Positions 8,875-17,779 of a stretch of 64,000 nt of DNA are shown piece by piece (position 1 is the first letter of the stretch; each line of letters opens with the position of its first letter). Under the pieces are notes generated by a model, which ran no database searches, was not told where the DNA came from, and saw only the letters and a program-made list of their open reading frames with translations. The DNA lies in assembly GCA_035487355.1 (NCBI GenBank), contig DATHMF010000105.1, forward strand, positions 16,986-80,985. The letters run 5' to 3'. The DNA is from Terriglobales bacterium (GTDB taxonomy: Bacteria; Acidobacteriota; Terriglobia; Terriglobales; Acidobacteriaceae). The translations under genes and the position numbers were made by a program.

Positions 8875-9660
8875 TTGCGAATTCTGTTTCTCACCGACAT
8901 ACATGCCAACCTGGAAGGGATGGAGGCATGCGTAGCCAGCGTACCGGGGCACGATATGATCGTCAATTTAGGCGACATCGTGGGCTATGGTGCTTCGCCC
9001 AATGAGGTCAGCGACCGCTCGCGCGAGTTGTGCCACGTCTTTGTACGCGGTAACCACGATAAAGCTTGCACGGGCCTCGCCGGCATTGACGACTTTAATC
9101 CGATTGCGGGCATGGCGGCCATATGGACCCAGCAAACCCTCACGGTAGAAAACCTGGAGTGGTTGCGCGCCCTGCCCCAGGGGCCGATTGAGCTGGAAAA
9201 TATCTGGCCAGCAAATAATGATCCGCTCCATGCAGTGAAGGTACAGTGCGTACATGGGTCGCCTTTAGACGAAGATGAATACATCATCGTCATGCGCGAT
9301 GCCTATCAACCGTTGCTGGCCACCGACGCTACCATTACCTTCTTCGGACACACGCATATCCAAGGCGGCTTCTGCAATCATGGAGAAGAATGGGAGACAC
9401 TGCGTCCGATGTATCGCACCAAGCGCGAGCTGGAATCCTGTGACCTGGCCATTATGCCTGAGGCCAAATACCTCATTAATCCGGGATCGGCGGGACAGCC
9501 CCGCGACGGCGACTGGCGCGCAGCCTGCGCTCTGCTCGACACCAACGAAAACCGCGTCACGTTTTATCGCGTGCCTTACGACGTGAAAAAAGCGCAGGAC
9601 CGGATCTTTTCGGCTAAGTTGCCGGACAGGTTGGCGTTGAGGTTGGGGGAAGGAAGATAG
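8875..9660 (+). CDS. Calcineurin-like metallophosphoesterase (YfcE/MJ0936-like)
   Basis: 261 aa from a TTG start, giving the usual N-terminus MRILFLTDIH of this family; GAGAG lies upstream. Metal-binding motifs are in order: D-I-H (residues 8-10), GDIVGYG near 34, GNHD near 60, an HGSP block near 125 and GHTH near 160, all intact. Such enzymes hydrolyse phosphodiesters using two metal ions in the cytoplasm. The later NPGSAGQPRDGD segment is also typical of the YfcE-like subgroup. It follows the ABC ATPase with a 152-base gap and its own likely promoter, so they are probably separate units. The natural substrate is not deducible. Confidence 0.88.
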   Translation: MRILFLTDIHANLEGMEACVASVPGHDMIVNLGDIVGYGASPNEVSDRSRELCHVFVRGNHDKACTGLAGIDDFNPIAGMAAIWTQQTLTVENLEWLRALPQGPIELENIWPANNDPLHAVKVQCVHGSPLDEDEYIIVMRDAYQPLLATDATITFFGHTHIQGGFCNHGEEWETLRPMYRTKRELESCDLAIMPEAKYLINPGSAGQPRDGDWRAACALLDTNENRVTFYRVPYDVKKAQDRIFSAKLPDRLALRLGEGR

Positions 9661-9734
9661 AAATACAGTTTCAAGTTTCGAGAGAGTAGTGAATCGGCTT
9701 CCTGTCTGCCTTGTGAGTGGGAACATTGGAGCTT

Positions 9735-10163
9735 ATGCCGAAGAGAAAAAGATTCACATGCGGCTTGCTGTGGATGGCGATATTGATTGCAACAGGCCTG
9801 CCGGCAAGTTGGGTGTCTGAACTGCGGGCACAGGCGACGCAGCAACCCGAGAGCGTTAGCGTGGTGGACGGAGCAGCAGGCCCATGTTCCGTTGAATTCA
9901 CAGTGGCCGATGCCAGCGGAAAGCCGGCGTACGCAGCTCTCATCAATGTCCATATGGCTTACGGCTTCATGGGCCTTCGCAAGCTCGATCTCAGCGTGTA
10001 CACAAATACTGCCGGTAAAGCGAGATTTACCGGCCTTCCGGAGAAGGTCCAGAAGCCCCCTCTTGTATTCCGCGCTTCAAAAGAGAAGGAAACGGGTGGT
10101 GCGATTTATAATCCTGCAACCGAGTGCCAGGCAAAGCATGACATCATGCTGAAAAAGCCATGA
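9735..10163 (+). CDS. Small secreted protein with carboxypeptidase-regulatory-like fold
   Basis: 142 aa from ATG 9735, chosen because GGAG lies five bases upstream; an in-frame GTG at 9717 would add six residues. A signal peptide ends near residue 33 (basic start, hydrophobic core, ALRAQA-type cleavage). The rest looks like one Ig-like beta domain: VEFTVADASGKPAYAALINV followed by TNTAGKARFTGLP, the pattern of carboxypeptidase regulatory domains common in secreted acidobacterial proteins. Two Cys residues could form a disulfide. Its stop codon directly abuts that of recQ on the other strand. No specific function recognised. Confidence 0.65.
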   Translation: MPKRKRFTCGLLWMAILIATGLPASWVSELRAQATQQPESVSVVDGAAGPCSVEFTVADASGKPAYAALINVHMAYGFMGLRKLDLSVYTNTAGKARFTGLPEKVQKPPLVFRASKEKETGGAIYNPATECQAKHDIMLKKP

Positions 10164-12104
10164 CTACGCGTGCTGTCCTTCAGTCCTGCGCAGACGCGCG
10201 ATGACAAGTCTGATTTCTTCGAAGGTTATTTCCGGGGGCAAAGCATCTTTGAGCAGCTTGAGGCGCTGCATTCCGTGCTGGGCGCAGGCTGCTTCAATCT
10301 GCGCGCATTTTCCGGCATCAACCCAGGCGGGTTGAAACTCCAACTCTCCACGTTCCACCATCGCCGCCACCAGAGACACAACGCTGCCGAGTTGGCGGCC
10401 ACGAAGGTTTGCGATCTGCTCAAGGCTGTGTCCCTTCCCGATCAACAAGACTGTTTCTTCCGCGGGGGCCAACTTCTTTTCAGACGCTTGCCGTGCCCGC
10501 GCGCCATCGCTAAACTGCTTGATTGCGTTCAATATCTGCCGGCCATACAGCTCGGTCTTGCGTTCCCCGAATCCGTAAACGCCCCGCAGGCCGGCCAGCG
10601 AATCGGGCTGCACGCGGCACAATTCTTCCAGCGAGGTGTCGTGCATTACGACAAAAGCGGGGACCCCCTGCTCCTTGGCGGCAGCGCGGCGCCATTCGCG
10701 AAGATATTCGCGCAGGTCGTTATTTATATCTGCGTTTGGATCTGCGTTTTGGTTTATGTCCTGATTTATGTCTGAACTCCGATGCCGTGCGCCGCGTTCT
10801 GCCCGCATTGAAGGCCCGCTGCCAACAATCGGCGAGACAAATTTTTGCCGCGGTAGACGGGGCACGAAAACAGGACCGGACAGCCACTCGATTGCGGGAC
10901 CGCATATATCACAAGCCCCGCACGATTCCCATTTCGGGGTCTCGCCAAAGTGGGAACAAATCTGACGATGGCGGCAAGTAGTGGATGCGGCATAGCGGCG
11001 AATCTGGTGATAGCGTTGCCAGGCGCGCTCTTTTTCCGCCGGATCAGCAATCTGCTCGACGAAATAAGTCAGCAACCCCACATCGCGCTTCTGCCAGAGC
11101 AGAATGCAATCGGCCGGCTGTCCGTCGCGCCCCGCGCGTCCGGCCTCCTGGTAATACTGCTCGACTGATTTCGGCAGCGCAAGATGGACCACGGCGCGTA
11201 CGGCCGCTTTGTTGATGCCTAACCCGAACGCGATCGTTCCCACGAGCACGCGAACTTCGTCGGACATCCAGCGTTCCTGGTTGCGCCGGCGCATGTCATT
11301 TTCCATCTTTCCGTGATACGCAACCGCGGCAATTCCCTGCTCTTCCAGGAAGTCCACCGTTTCCTCGACTTTATTGATCGTGGGCGCGTAAACAATGATA
11401 TTGCTGCCTGAATATTGTTTGAGTGTTCGCACAAGAAGATCGGGTTGCGTACCCGGCTCGCACTCCTTCGTCACATAGCGAAGGTTGGTCCGATGAAAGC
11501 TGGCAATATATTTATGAGGATTGCGCAGCCGGAGCTGATCAATGATGTCGTGACGCACCTGCCGGGTGGCGCTGGCGGTAAACGCGGCGATAGGAAGGCC
11601 GGGAAAACGATCGCGCAGCGAGCTGAGCTGCCGGTACTCCGGACGGAATTCGTGGCCCCACTCCGAGATGCAATGCGCCTCATCAATGGCAAACAGCGCG
11701 ATGGGCACACGCTTCAGCCAAGCGATCGTATCCGCGCGCGCGAGCCGTTCCGGGGAGAGATACAGAAGACGGTAGTGCCCCTCCGACGCCTTGCGTGTGA
11801 TCCTGGATTGTTCTTCAGTGGCGAGCGAACTGTTTAACATTCCGGCAGCGATTCCCATCTGGGTGAGTTGCGCGATTTGGTCCTGCATCAGGGCGATCAG
11901 AGGAGAAATCACAATCACAGTCTGCTGCGGCAACATCGCGGCCGGCAATTGATAACACAACGACTTTCCGCCGCCCGTAGGCATGACTACACAGGTGTCA
12001 TGGCCTGCCACCAGACTGGCGATGACTTTTTCCTGCAGTGGACGGAACGAGTCGTAACCCCAATAGCGACGCAGTGCCGCCAAAGATTCGACCTCTAAAG
12101 TCAT
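10164..12104 (-). CDS. recQ: ATP-dependent DNA helicase RecQ
   Basis: 646 aa. The superfamily 2 helicase core begins with FRPLQEKVIASLVAGHD and Walker A MPTGGGKS; DEAH box FAIDEAHCISEWGHEFRPEY, and motif VI region YQEAGRAGRDGQP follow. Next comes the RecQ zinc-binding domain with four Cys (TTCRHRQIC, SCGACDIC), then an odd Asn/Asp/Gln-rich linker (encoded at 10719-10772), an HRDC domain (residues around LAGLRGVYGFGERKTELYG) and a C-terminal helix-turn-helix region. RecQ unwinds forks and recombination intermediates. It is convergent with the small secreted gene and divergent from RNase HI. Core, zinc and HRDC parts are complete, so activity is expected. Confidence 0.93.
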   Translation of the reverse strand: MTLEVESLAALRRYWGYDSFRPLQEKVIASLVAGHDTCVVMPTGGGKSLCYQLPAAMLPQQTVIVISPLIALMQDQIAQLTQMGIAAGMLNSSLATEEQSRITRKASEGHYRLLYLSPERLARADTIAWLKRVPIALFAIDEAHCISEWGHEFRPEYRQLSSLRDRFPGLPIAAFTASATRQVRHDIIDQLRLRNPHKYIASFHRTNLRYVTKECEPGTQPDLLVRTLKQYSGSNIIVYAPTINKVEETVDFLEEQGIAAVAYHGKMENDMRRRNQERWMSDEVRVLVGTIAFGLGINKAAVRAVVHLALPKSVEQYYQEAGRAGRDGQPADCILLWQKRDVGLLTYFVEQIADPAEKERAWQRYHQIRRYAASTTCRHRQICSHFGETPKWESCGACDICGPAIEWLSGPVFVPRLPRQKFVSPIVGSGPSMRAERGARHRSSDINQDINQNADPNADINNDLREYLREWRRAAAKEQGVPAFVVMHDTSLEELCRVQPDSLAGLRGVYGFGERKTELYGRQILNAIKQFSDGARARQASEKKLAPAEETVLLIGKGHSLEQIANLRGRQLGSVVSLVAAMVERGELEFQPAWVDAGKCAQIEAACAQHGMQRLKLLKDALPPEITFEEIRLVIARLRRTEGQHA

Positions 12105-12214
12105 GCAGCTAGTATAAAGCGCTGGAAATGCTCAGGGGCCAAATCGGAGGCGTTCGAAGCATCATTCTTCTCTAAGCCTGCATTCATTATAAAAATGCAA
12201 TAAGATTGAAGCTC

Positions 12215-12685
12215 ATGGCCCCTCGTCCTAAAACCACCTCTCAATCGGCGCTTTTTAAGAGCAGCGAACCTTCTTCCAAATTGCCTGTGGTAACCGTGAA
12301 CATTGACGGCGGTGCACGCGGAAATCCGGGGCTGGCCGGCTACGGGGTAGTTTTCAAAGACGCCTCGGGGAAAAAGATCGCTGAGCTAAGCCGTTACCTC
12401 GGGATCCAGACCAATAATTTTGCCGAATATTCCGGGCTGGTTGCGGCGCTGGAGTTTGCGGTAGAGCAAGGTTACAAGGCGCTGAAGGTCTTCAGCGATT
12501 CGGAGTTGATGGTCAGACAGATCACCGGCGTTTACAAGGTCAAAAGCCCGGAGCTGCGCGAATTGTATGACAAAGCCCAGGCGTTGATACGCAAGCTGGA
12601 ATCGTTTCGCATTGAGCACGTGCGACGCGAGTTCAACCGCGAAGCGGACAGGCTGGCGAACCATGCGATGGATGAAGGGAAATAG
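12215..12685 (+). CDS. rnhA: Ribonuclease HI family protein
   Basis: 156 aa from ATG 12215; an in-frame TTG at 12206 would add three residues. The RNase H fold is clear: first Asp in VNIDGGARGNPG, Glu in NNFAEYSGLVAAL, second Asp in FSDSELMVRQI, and the last Asp in READRLAN. These four are the carboxylates that bind two metal ions. The short form with GGARGNPGLAGYGVV and no basic protrusion resembles the RnhA-like/RnhB-unrelated YpdQ or archaeal type I group more than E. coli RNase HI. It degrades RNA in RNA-DNA hybrids. It sits between recQ (divergent) and the kinase gene (convergent, 8 bases apart). Confidence 0.88.
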   Translation: MAPRPKTTSQSALFKSSEPSSKLPVVTVNIDGGARGNPGLAGYGVVFKDASGKKIAELSRYLGIQTNNFAEYSGLVAALEFAVEQGYKALKVFSDSELMVRQITGVYKVKSPELRELYDKAQALIRKLESFRIEHVRREFNREADRLANHAMDEGK

Positions 12686-12693
12686 GAAGGGCG

Positions 12694-15252
12694 CTATTTC
12701 ACGCCATCAACGATGAAAAGATGCGAGAGGGTACGTTGATAGCTGTAGGCATACGATTTGCCATCGGGCGTCAGGAGAACGGAATTCATGTTATTAATGC
12801 CCGCCAAATCCGACGGTTTCAGTTCTTTATATAAAGTGCCTTTGCCGGTGGCGATGTCGTGGCGGTAGATCTGGAACTGGCGGTCGCCTTCACGGTAAAG
12901 AAAAAGAGCGTGGCCGTCGGCGCTCCATTGAATGGGTACGTCGCCGGGTGTATTTCCCGTCAATTTCTGGGGCGTGCCGCCTTCGATGGGATAAATGAAA
13001 ATATCGTCGTGGGCGCCCATGAGGGCTACGGATTTGCCGTCGGGCGAGACCGTAAATCCGCCTCCAATATCGGAGACGTCAATGCCTTCGGGCGTTATCG
13101 GGCGAGGTTTGCCGCCATCAACATCCTGCACATAGAGCCGGGCAGCATGATCGGTTGCATTGCCGGCAAAGATGAAGTGCTTGTCATCGGGAAGCCATGA
13201 AGCAAACTGATAAGAGCTTATTTCATCGTTAACGATCTCTTTCGGCTGACCGACACCGGTTGACTGTACGAGTAATTTAGGAGGGGAGCCCGCCATGAAA
13301 GACAGCGCCCAATTTCCATCGGGAGAGAGGGCGGCGGCCTGGCCTTCTCCAAGCTGAACGGGAACGGAGCCGTCAGATTTGCTTAGATAAGTGGCGGCGT
13401 TCTTGCCTCCTGCTTCCCCGGATTCATTCATCAATAGCATGGTGCCATCGGTTGACAGGTCAGTTGCGGTGGAAAGGTCAAGCCAGGAAAAATCATGCTC
13501 TTTTTGACTGCCCGAGAGCATTCCGATCACTTCAGCATGTACGTCGTCTTCGGCCAGCAGGACCCTGCCGTGAGAAATATCCTGCAGGGTAAGAATGTCG
13601 GGTGTGCTGAGCAGAATGCGCTGATGCTGGGAAAGATCAACCGCCCACAATTGCCGGTCATTGCCGGTTTTCGACGCGGTAAACCAGATTTCATCTCCCG
13701 TGGGCGACCAGGCAAGGCCCAGGGCGCTGGCCCAGTCGCTGGATAATACCGTCCGCTTTCCGGATAAATCCATGATGACGACGGATCCGCTGTCATCGCG
13801 ATGGCTAGGATGATCTATGAAAGCGATCAGCTTTCCATCCGGAGAAAAACGCGGGTTGGTGACATAGCCTGCGGTGGAATACAACACCTTGCCGACGGGA
13901 AACTCCAACTGGTTTTTTACGCCGGCATCGCGAACCACGGCCATGCTGCTGCCATCGGGCGTCCAATCGGCAAACTGGATGTTGGCTTCCCTTTTTCGGG
14001 GCGCACCACCCGACAAGGGAACCTCGGCCAGCGTGTTATTTTCATCGGGCAACAAGATCGCCATGTTCTCAGTAGACGAAATGGAAAGAATTTCTGCTTT
14101 GGGAATCTCCAAGGAACGCGATTCCAGGCTGCCCGGCCGGGTGGTGAAGATGGCCAGGTCTTCTCCATTTAATTTTGCGCCGTAGATGACCGTGTTGCCA
14201 TCGGGAGTGAAACGCGCAAAGGGAATGGAACCGCGGCGAAATGTCAGTTGCTGAAATGAGGGCGGCAGCGAATAACTCAAACGCTTGCCCAGCCAGAGAC
14301 CGAAGACAACCGCAATGACGGCAAGAAGACCGGCATAGAGCGGCAGCTTCCAGCGGGCGAAGCGGATGGCGGTATCCTGCTGCGCCATTCGGGCCTGGGT
14401 GGAGGTCCCCGAAAGTCCTCGCAGGGCAAAAGCCAGATCATGCGCGGAGTGGAAGCGTTCGTCCGGGCTCTTTTCCAGACAATGCCGCACGATTTGTTCC
14501 AAACCGGGAGGAATGGTGGGATCAGTCTGTGAGATTTCCGGTGGGTCGTCTCTTAAGATCGCGGCGTTGATATCGGTGATGGTTTCTCCGCTAAAAGCGC
14601 GGTTGCCGCAGAGCATTTCATACAAAATTGTTCCGAAGGCGAAAATATCAGAGCTGGGTTCCGCACTCTTGCCCCTGATTTGTTCCGGAGACATGTAGCC
14701 GGGCGTGCCCATCACCACTCCAGCCATCGTAGCCATGTTGGAATCGTAGAGCCGGGTTTCTTCTAATAGTTCAGGTTTGGTTAGCTTGGCGATACCGAAA
14801 TCGAGGATCTTGGCGCGTCCATCTTTGGTGATGTAAATATTTTCCGGTTTCAGGTCGCGGTGCACGATTCCTTTTTCATGCGCAGCAGCCAGGCCACTGG
14901 CGATCTGAATGGCATATTCCACGGTCTTGCGATAAGGCGGCCGGCCACTCCGCAGAAGATCGCGCAAGGATTGCCCTTCGAGCAGCTCGGTGACAATGTA
15001 GGGCGCACCCTCAAACAGGCCAAAATCAAAAACGGCAAGAATGTTGGGATGGTTGAGCATCCCGATGGATTTGGCTTCCTGTTCGAAGCGGTGCAGCCGC
15101 TCAGCATCTTCTGCCATGGCGGCAGGCATCACTTTGATGGCTACATCACGGCTGAGCCGGGTGTCGCGCGCGCGGTAGACCTCACCCATACCTCCGCTGC
15201 CAATCATCCCGATGATGTTGTAAGGCCCTAATTGTGTGCCTGTTTTCAGCAT
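12694..15252 (-). CDS. Transmembrane Ser/Thr protein kinase with C-terminal beta-propeller (PknB/TolB-like)
   Basis: 852 aa. The kinase domain covers about residues 10-280: glycine loop IGSGGMGEVY, catalytic Lys40 in VAIKV, HRDLKPEN with the catalytic Asp, DFGIAKL, and GTPGYMSPEQ. One membrane helix follows (LPLYAGLLAVIAVVFGLWLG, about 305-325). The outer part has repeated WD40/TolB-like blades with motifs of the type FSPDGKLIAF, SPTGDEIWF, SPDGNWALSF and SADGHALFLY. A cytoplasmic kinase with a periplasmic sensor propeller is a common acidobacterial layout. The ligand is unknown. All catalytic residues are present. The gene stands alone between rnhA and the lyase gene. Confidence 0.9.
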   Translation of the reverse strand: MLKTGTQLGPYNIIGMIGSGGMGEVYRARDTRLSRDVAIKVMPAAMAEDAERLHRFEQEAKSIGMLNHPNILAVFDFGLFEGAPYIVTELLEGQSLRDLLRSGRPPYRKTVEYAIQIASGLAAAHEKGIVHRDLKPENIYITKDGRAKILDFGIAKLTKPELLEETRLYDSNMATMAGVVMGTPGYMSPEQIRGKSAEPSSDIFAFGTILYEMLCGNRAFSGETITDINAAILRDDPPEISQTDPTIPPGLEQIVRHCLEKSPDERFHSAHDLAFALRGLSGTSTQARMAQQDTAIRFARWKLPLYAGLLAVIAVVFGLWLGKRLSYSLPPSFQQLTFRRGSIPFARFTPDGNTVIYGAKLNGEDLAIFTTRPGSLESRSLEIPKAEILSISSTENMAILLPDENNTLAEVPLSGGAPRKREANIQFADWTPDGSSMAVVRDAGVKNQLEFPVGKVLYSTAGYVTNPRFSPDGKLIAFIDHPSHRDDSGSVVIMDLSGKRTVLSSDWASALGLAWSPTGDEIWFTASKTGNDRQLWAVDLSQHQRILLSTPDILTLQDISHGRVLLAEDDVHAEVIGMLSGSQKEHDFSWLDLSTATDLSTDGTMLLMNESGEAGGKNAATYLSKSDGSVPVQLGEGQAAALSPDGNWALSFMAGSPPKLLVQSTGVGQPKEIVNDEISSYQFASWLPDDKHFIFAGNATDHAARLYVQDVDGGKPRPITPEGIDVSDIGGGFTVSPDGKSVALMGAHDDIFIYPIEGGTPQKLTGNTPGDVPIQWSADGHALFLYREGDRQFQIYRHDIATGKGTLYKELKPSDLAGINNMNSVLLTPDGKSYAYSYQRTLSHLFIVDGVK

Positions 15253-15569
15253 GCAAAGTGGAAGTGCTGGTGAACTCTCCTGAGCCGGTCTTGCTGAGTG
15301 CTATGGTTATAGCTGATTACGGTAATTGCTACAAGATTGTTACAAGGGCCCGCGCATCGTTTCAGATAGAGTACGCGCCGAACCAGGTTTTAGTTTTTAC
15401 CGCAACGAAGCTTTAGTTTTTACCACATAGACACAGCGGCACGGAGAAAAGCAAAGGCAAGACCCGCCGCAGATCAACGCTGATTTTTACGCAATGCCAC
15501 TTCCAACGCTTTTCCTCTGCGCTTCCTTAGCGCCCTCAGCGGTTAGATTTGTGGTAAACCTAATGACTT
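15253..15569. other. 317-base intergenic region with repeat elements
   Basis: Holds a duplicated short phrase TTAGTTTTTACC (about 15391-15402 and 15413-15424), an ACCACA...GACACAGCGGCAC element at 15421-15448, and a GCAGATCAACGCTGATTTTTA phrase resembling the reverse of the one near 2700. No gene. It must include the promoters of the divergent kinase and lyase genes, which I cannot place. Confidence 0.5.
15421..15448. repeat. Copy of the ACCACAGAGACACAGAGG-type dispersed repeat
   Basis: Degenerate copy (ACCACATAGACACAGCGGC core). Related copies lie at about 2108, 22998, 30627 and 51970, always outside or at the edge of genes. Confidence 0.55.
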
Positions 15570-17309
15570 ATGCTCCGAATTTGTGTGGTTCTTGCCCTAG
15601 TCACCTGTAGCTTTGCCGCGTCCATATCTACGCCCGAGCATCCGCTGGCGACACTGCGGCCGCATCCGAGAATCATTGCCACCGATGCCGATTTCGCCCG
15701 CCTGCGCGAACTAGTACGCAAAGATGCATTCGCAGCAAAGCTCTATGCCGACCTCAAGCATCAGGCCGACCAGATGCTCGACCAGCCGACCGTGGTGCAT
15801 CGTTTGATTGGCCCGCGGCTGCTCGACCAGAGCCGCCTGTGCCTGGAGCGCGTCTACACACTGGCGCTGGTATATCGTATCAGCGGTGAAACTAAGTACC
15901 TGAACCGCACGGTAAAAGAGCTGCGCGCCGCCGCAGCGTTCCCAGATTGGAACCCATCGCATTTTCTCGACGTGGCCGAGATGACCCATGCACTCGCCAT
16001 CGGCTACGACTGGCTCTATCAGGACCTCAGCGCCGAAGACCGCGCCCTGTTTCGCCGGGCCATCACAGAAAAAGGACTGGACGAGGCCATCAAGATCTAT
16101 CAGCACCACAACTGGTGGACCGTAGTCGTGCACAACTGGAACCAGGTGTGCAATGGCGGTATCACGCTGGGCGCATTGGCAATCGCCGATGAAGACCCGG
16201 AGCGCGCGGAGTACATCGTGAAGCAGTCGGTGGAATCTATCCAGCTCGCCATGGCGTCCTACGCACCTGAAGGCGGATGGGCTGAGGGCCCCGGCTACTG
16301 GCAGTATGCTACGTCGTACAACGTCTACTACCTGGCGGGACTCGAGAGCGCGCTGGGCACCGATTTTGGGCTCTCATCACTCCCCGGCTTCGAGCATGCC
16401 GGCGATTTTCGTCTCTATTTCCAGGGCCCGGGCGGCACCTTCAACTACGCAGACGCGCACTCGCCCGCGGGTACCGCGCCTGAAATGTTCTGGCTTGCGC
16501 ACCGGTTTTCGGAGCCGGTCTTCGCGTGGGACGAATTGCGGCATCTGACTGCGGGTGACAAGCCGCAAGCTCTCGACCTGGTTTGGTATCAGACAGTAGG
16601 GCGAAGCCCGGACGCGGCGCACTGGACGCGGCGCAGAATGTTTGCAGGCGTCAACGTAGCTTTTCTGCGCAGCGGTTGGGAGTCACCGGATGCTTTCTGG
16701 ATCGGCGTCAAGGGCGGTGACAATCAGGCCAACCACAGCCACCTCGACCTGGGCAGCTTCGTGCTCGATGCACGCGGCGTGCGCTGGGGGCTCGACCTGG
16801 GCAGCGATGATTACAACATGCCCGGATATTTCGGCAAGCAGCGGTACACGTACTATCGCTTGCGCACGGAATCACACAACACGGTGTTGATTGACGGCGA
16901 GAACCAGGACGCGAAAGCCAAGGCCCCTATGACTATGAAGAACGGAGTAGCGACCATTGATTTGGCAGAAGCCTATCCGGGGAAGGTCACGAAATTCGTG
17001 CGCACCGTCGAGCTTACGCCGCAGAACACTGTAACGGTGCGCGACGAGATTGAGGCACCTCACCCCGTGGAAGCCTTGTGGGGCATGGTCACCGATGCGC
17101 AGGTGACGATTGACCACAACCACGCCCGACTGGAAAAAGGAAATACCGCGCTGCAGGCCGAGATCGTCTCGCCCAAAGGTGCGGTCTTTGAGACGGTTTC
17201 TACCACTCCTCTGCTGACGATAGAAGATCCCAATAAGGGGACTCAGAAATTAGTGGTCCGGCTCAAGGGCAAGGTGACCCGCACGCGGATCGAGGTGGAG
17301 TTCCGGTAG
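15570..17309 (+). CDS. Secreted heparinase II/III-family polysaccharide lyase
   Basis: 579 aa with a short signal peptide (MLRICVVLALVTCSFA). The N-terminal half is an alpha/alpha toroid typical of alginate-lyase/heparinase proteins (EMTHALAIGYDWLY, HNWNQVCNGG), and the C-terminal half has the heparinase II/III beta-sandwich signature NHSHLDLGSF and RTESHNTVLIDG. The family cleaves uronic-acid polysaccharides by beta-elimination in the periplasm or outside. The Asn-Trp/Tyr-rich first half supports catalysis. The true glycan is not deducible. No other carbohydrate genes adjoin. The last codons (EVEFR-stop) lie in a 108-base tandem duplication that re-creates them downstream. Confidence 0.85.
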   Translation: MLRICVVLALVTCSFAASISTPEHPLATLRPHPRIIATDADFARLRELVRKDAFAAKLYADLKHQADQMLDQPTVVHRLIGPRLLDQSRLCLERVYTLALVYRISGETKYLNRTVKELRAAAAFPDWNPSHFLDVAEMTHALAIGYDWLYQDLSAEDRALFRRAITEKGLDEAIKIYQHHNWWTVVVHNWNQVCNGGITLGALAIADEDPERAEYIVKQSVESIQLAMASYAPEGGWAEGPGYWQYATSYNVYYLAGLESALGTDFGLSSLPGFEHAGDFRLYFQGPGGTFNYADAHSPAGTAPEMFWLAHRFSEPVFAWDELRHLTAGDKPQALDLVWYQTVGRSPDAAHWTRRRMFAGVNVAFLRSGWESPDAFWIGVKGGDNQANHSHLDLGSFVLDARGVRWGLDLGSDDYNMPGYFGKQRYTYYRLRTESHNTVLIDGENQDAKAKAPMTMKNGVATIDLAEAYPGKVTKFVRTVELTPQNTVTVRDEIEAPHPVEALWGMVTDAQVTIDHNHARLEKGNTALQAEIVSPKGAVFETVSTTPLLTIEDPNKGTQKLVVRLKGKVTRTRIEVEFR

Positions 17310-17511
17310 AGAAAAGCGATCAGCACTCAGCCTAGGAGCGATGACATGAATAGATTCGATGATTTGTTCGCAAACGATGTGACTCTCACTCTGAAAAAAG
17401 AGGTGGAGTTCCGGTAGAGAAAAGCGATCAGCACTCAGCCTAGGAGCGATGACATGAATAGATTCGATGATTTGTTCGCAAACGATGTGACTCTCACTCT
17501 GAAAAAAGAGG
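17292..17511 (+). repeat. 108-base direct tandem duplication
   Basis: Bases 17292-17403 are identical to 17400-17511 (112 matching bases with offset 108, so four are shared). The unit carries the last five codons and stop of the lyase gene, the spacer with its AGGAG ribosome site, and the first 18 codons of the small downstream gene. The perfect identity points to a recent event. Confidence 0.95.
17346..17417 (+). pseudogene. Truncated 5' copy of the 84-aa gene fused to lyase tail codons
   Basis: The upstream duplicate of the small gene keeps its ATG and ribosome site (AGGAG) and reads 18 residues (MNRFDDLFANDVTLTLKK), then runs through the duplication junction into EVEFR and stop, the same end as the lyase. 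It would make a 23-residue chimeric peptide. Probably a by-product of the duplication. Confidence 0.8.
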
Positions 17512-17708
17512 AGGCTCTCGTTCTCTTTGAGTTGCTCGCTAACATCAAAGAGGAAGCCGCCATACCTATCCGAGATGGAGCCGAACGCAGGGCAATCTGG
17601 AATCTCGCAGTACTCTTTGAAAGCAAGCTGGCAGAACCATTCATGCACGATTACGCTGCGATCATTCAAGACGCCAAGAGCCGCCCGGTAGCGGGCCATC
17701 CAAACTGA
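17454..17708 (+). CDS. Small uncharacterised acidic/helical protein
   Basis: 84 aa with AGGAG seven to eight bases before ATG 17454. I do not recognise the family. It is mostly helical with charged and Leu-rich segments (EEALVLFELLANIKEEA, AERRAIWNLAVLFESKLAEP), has no signal peptide and no Cys. The layout is that of a soluble small intracellular protein. It lies 144 bases after the lyase stop; its ribosome site and first 18 codons exist twice because of the tandem duplication, the second copy being intact. Confidence 0.65.
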   Translation: MNRFDDLFANDVTLTLKKEEALVLFELLANIKEEAAIPIRDGAERRAIWNLAVLFESKLAEPFMHDYAAIIQDAKSRPVAGHPN

Positions 17709-17779
17709 CTTCAACGATTGAAACGGCTCAATCTTGAAAATCCGTTCTCATCAAGCCCCGGCCGTGCGATACTGACCAA

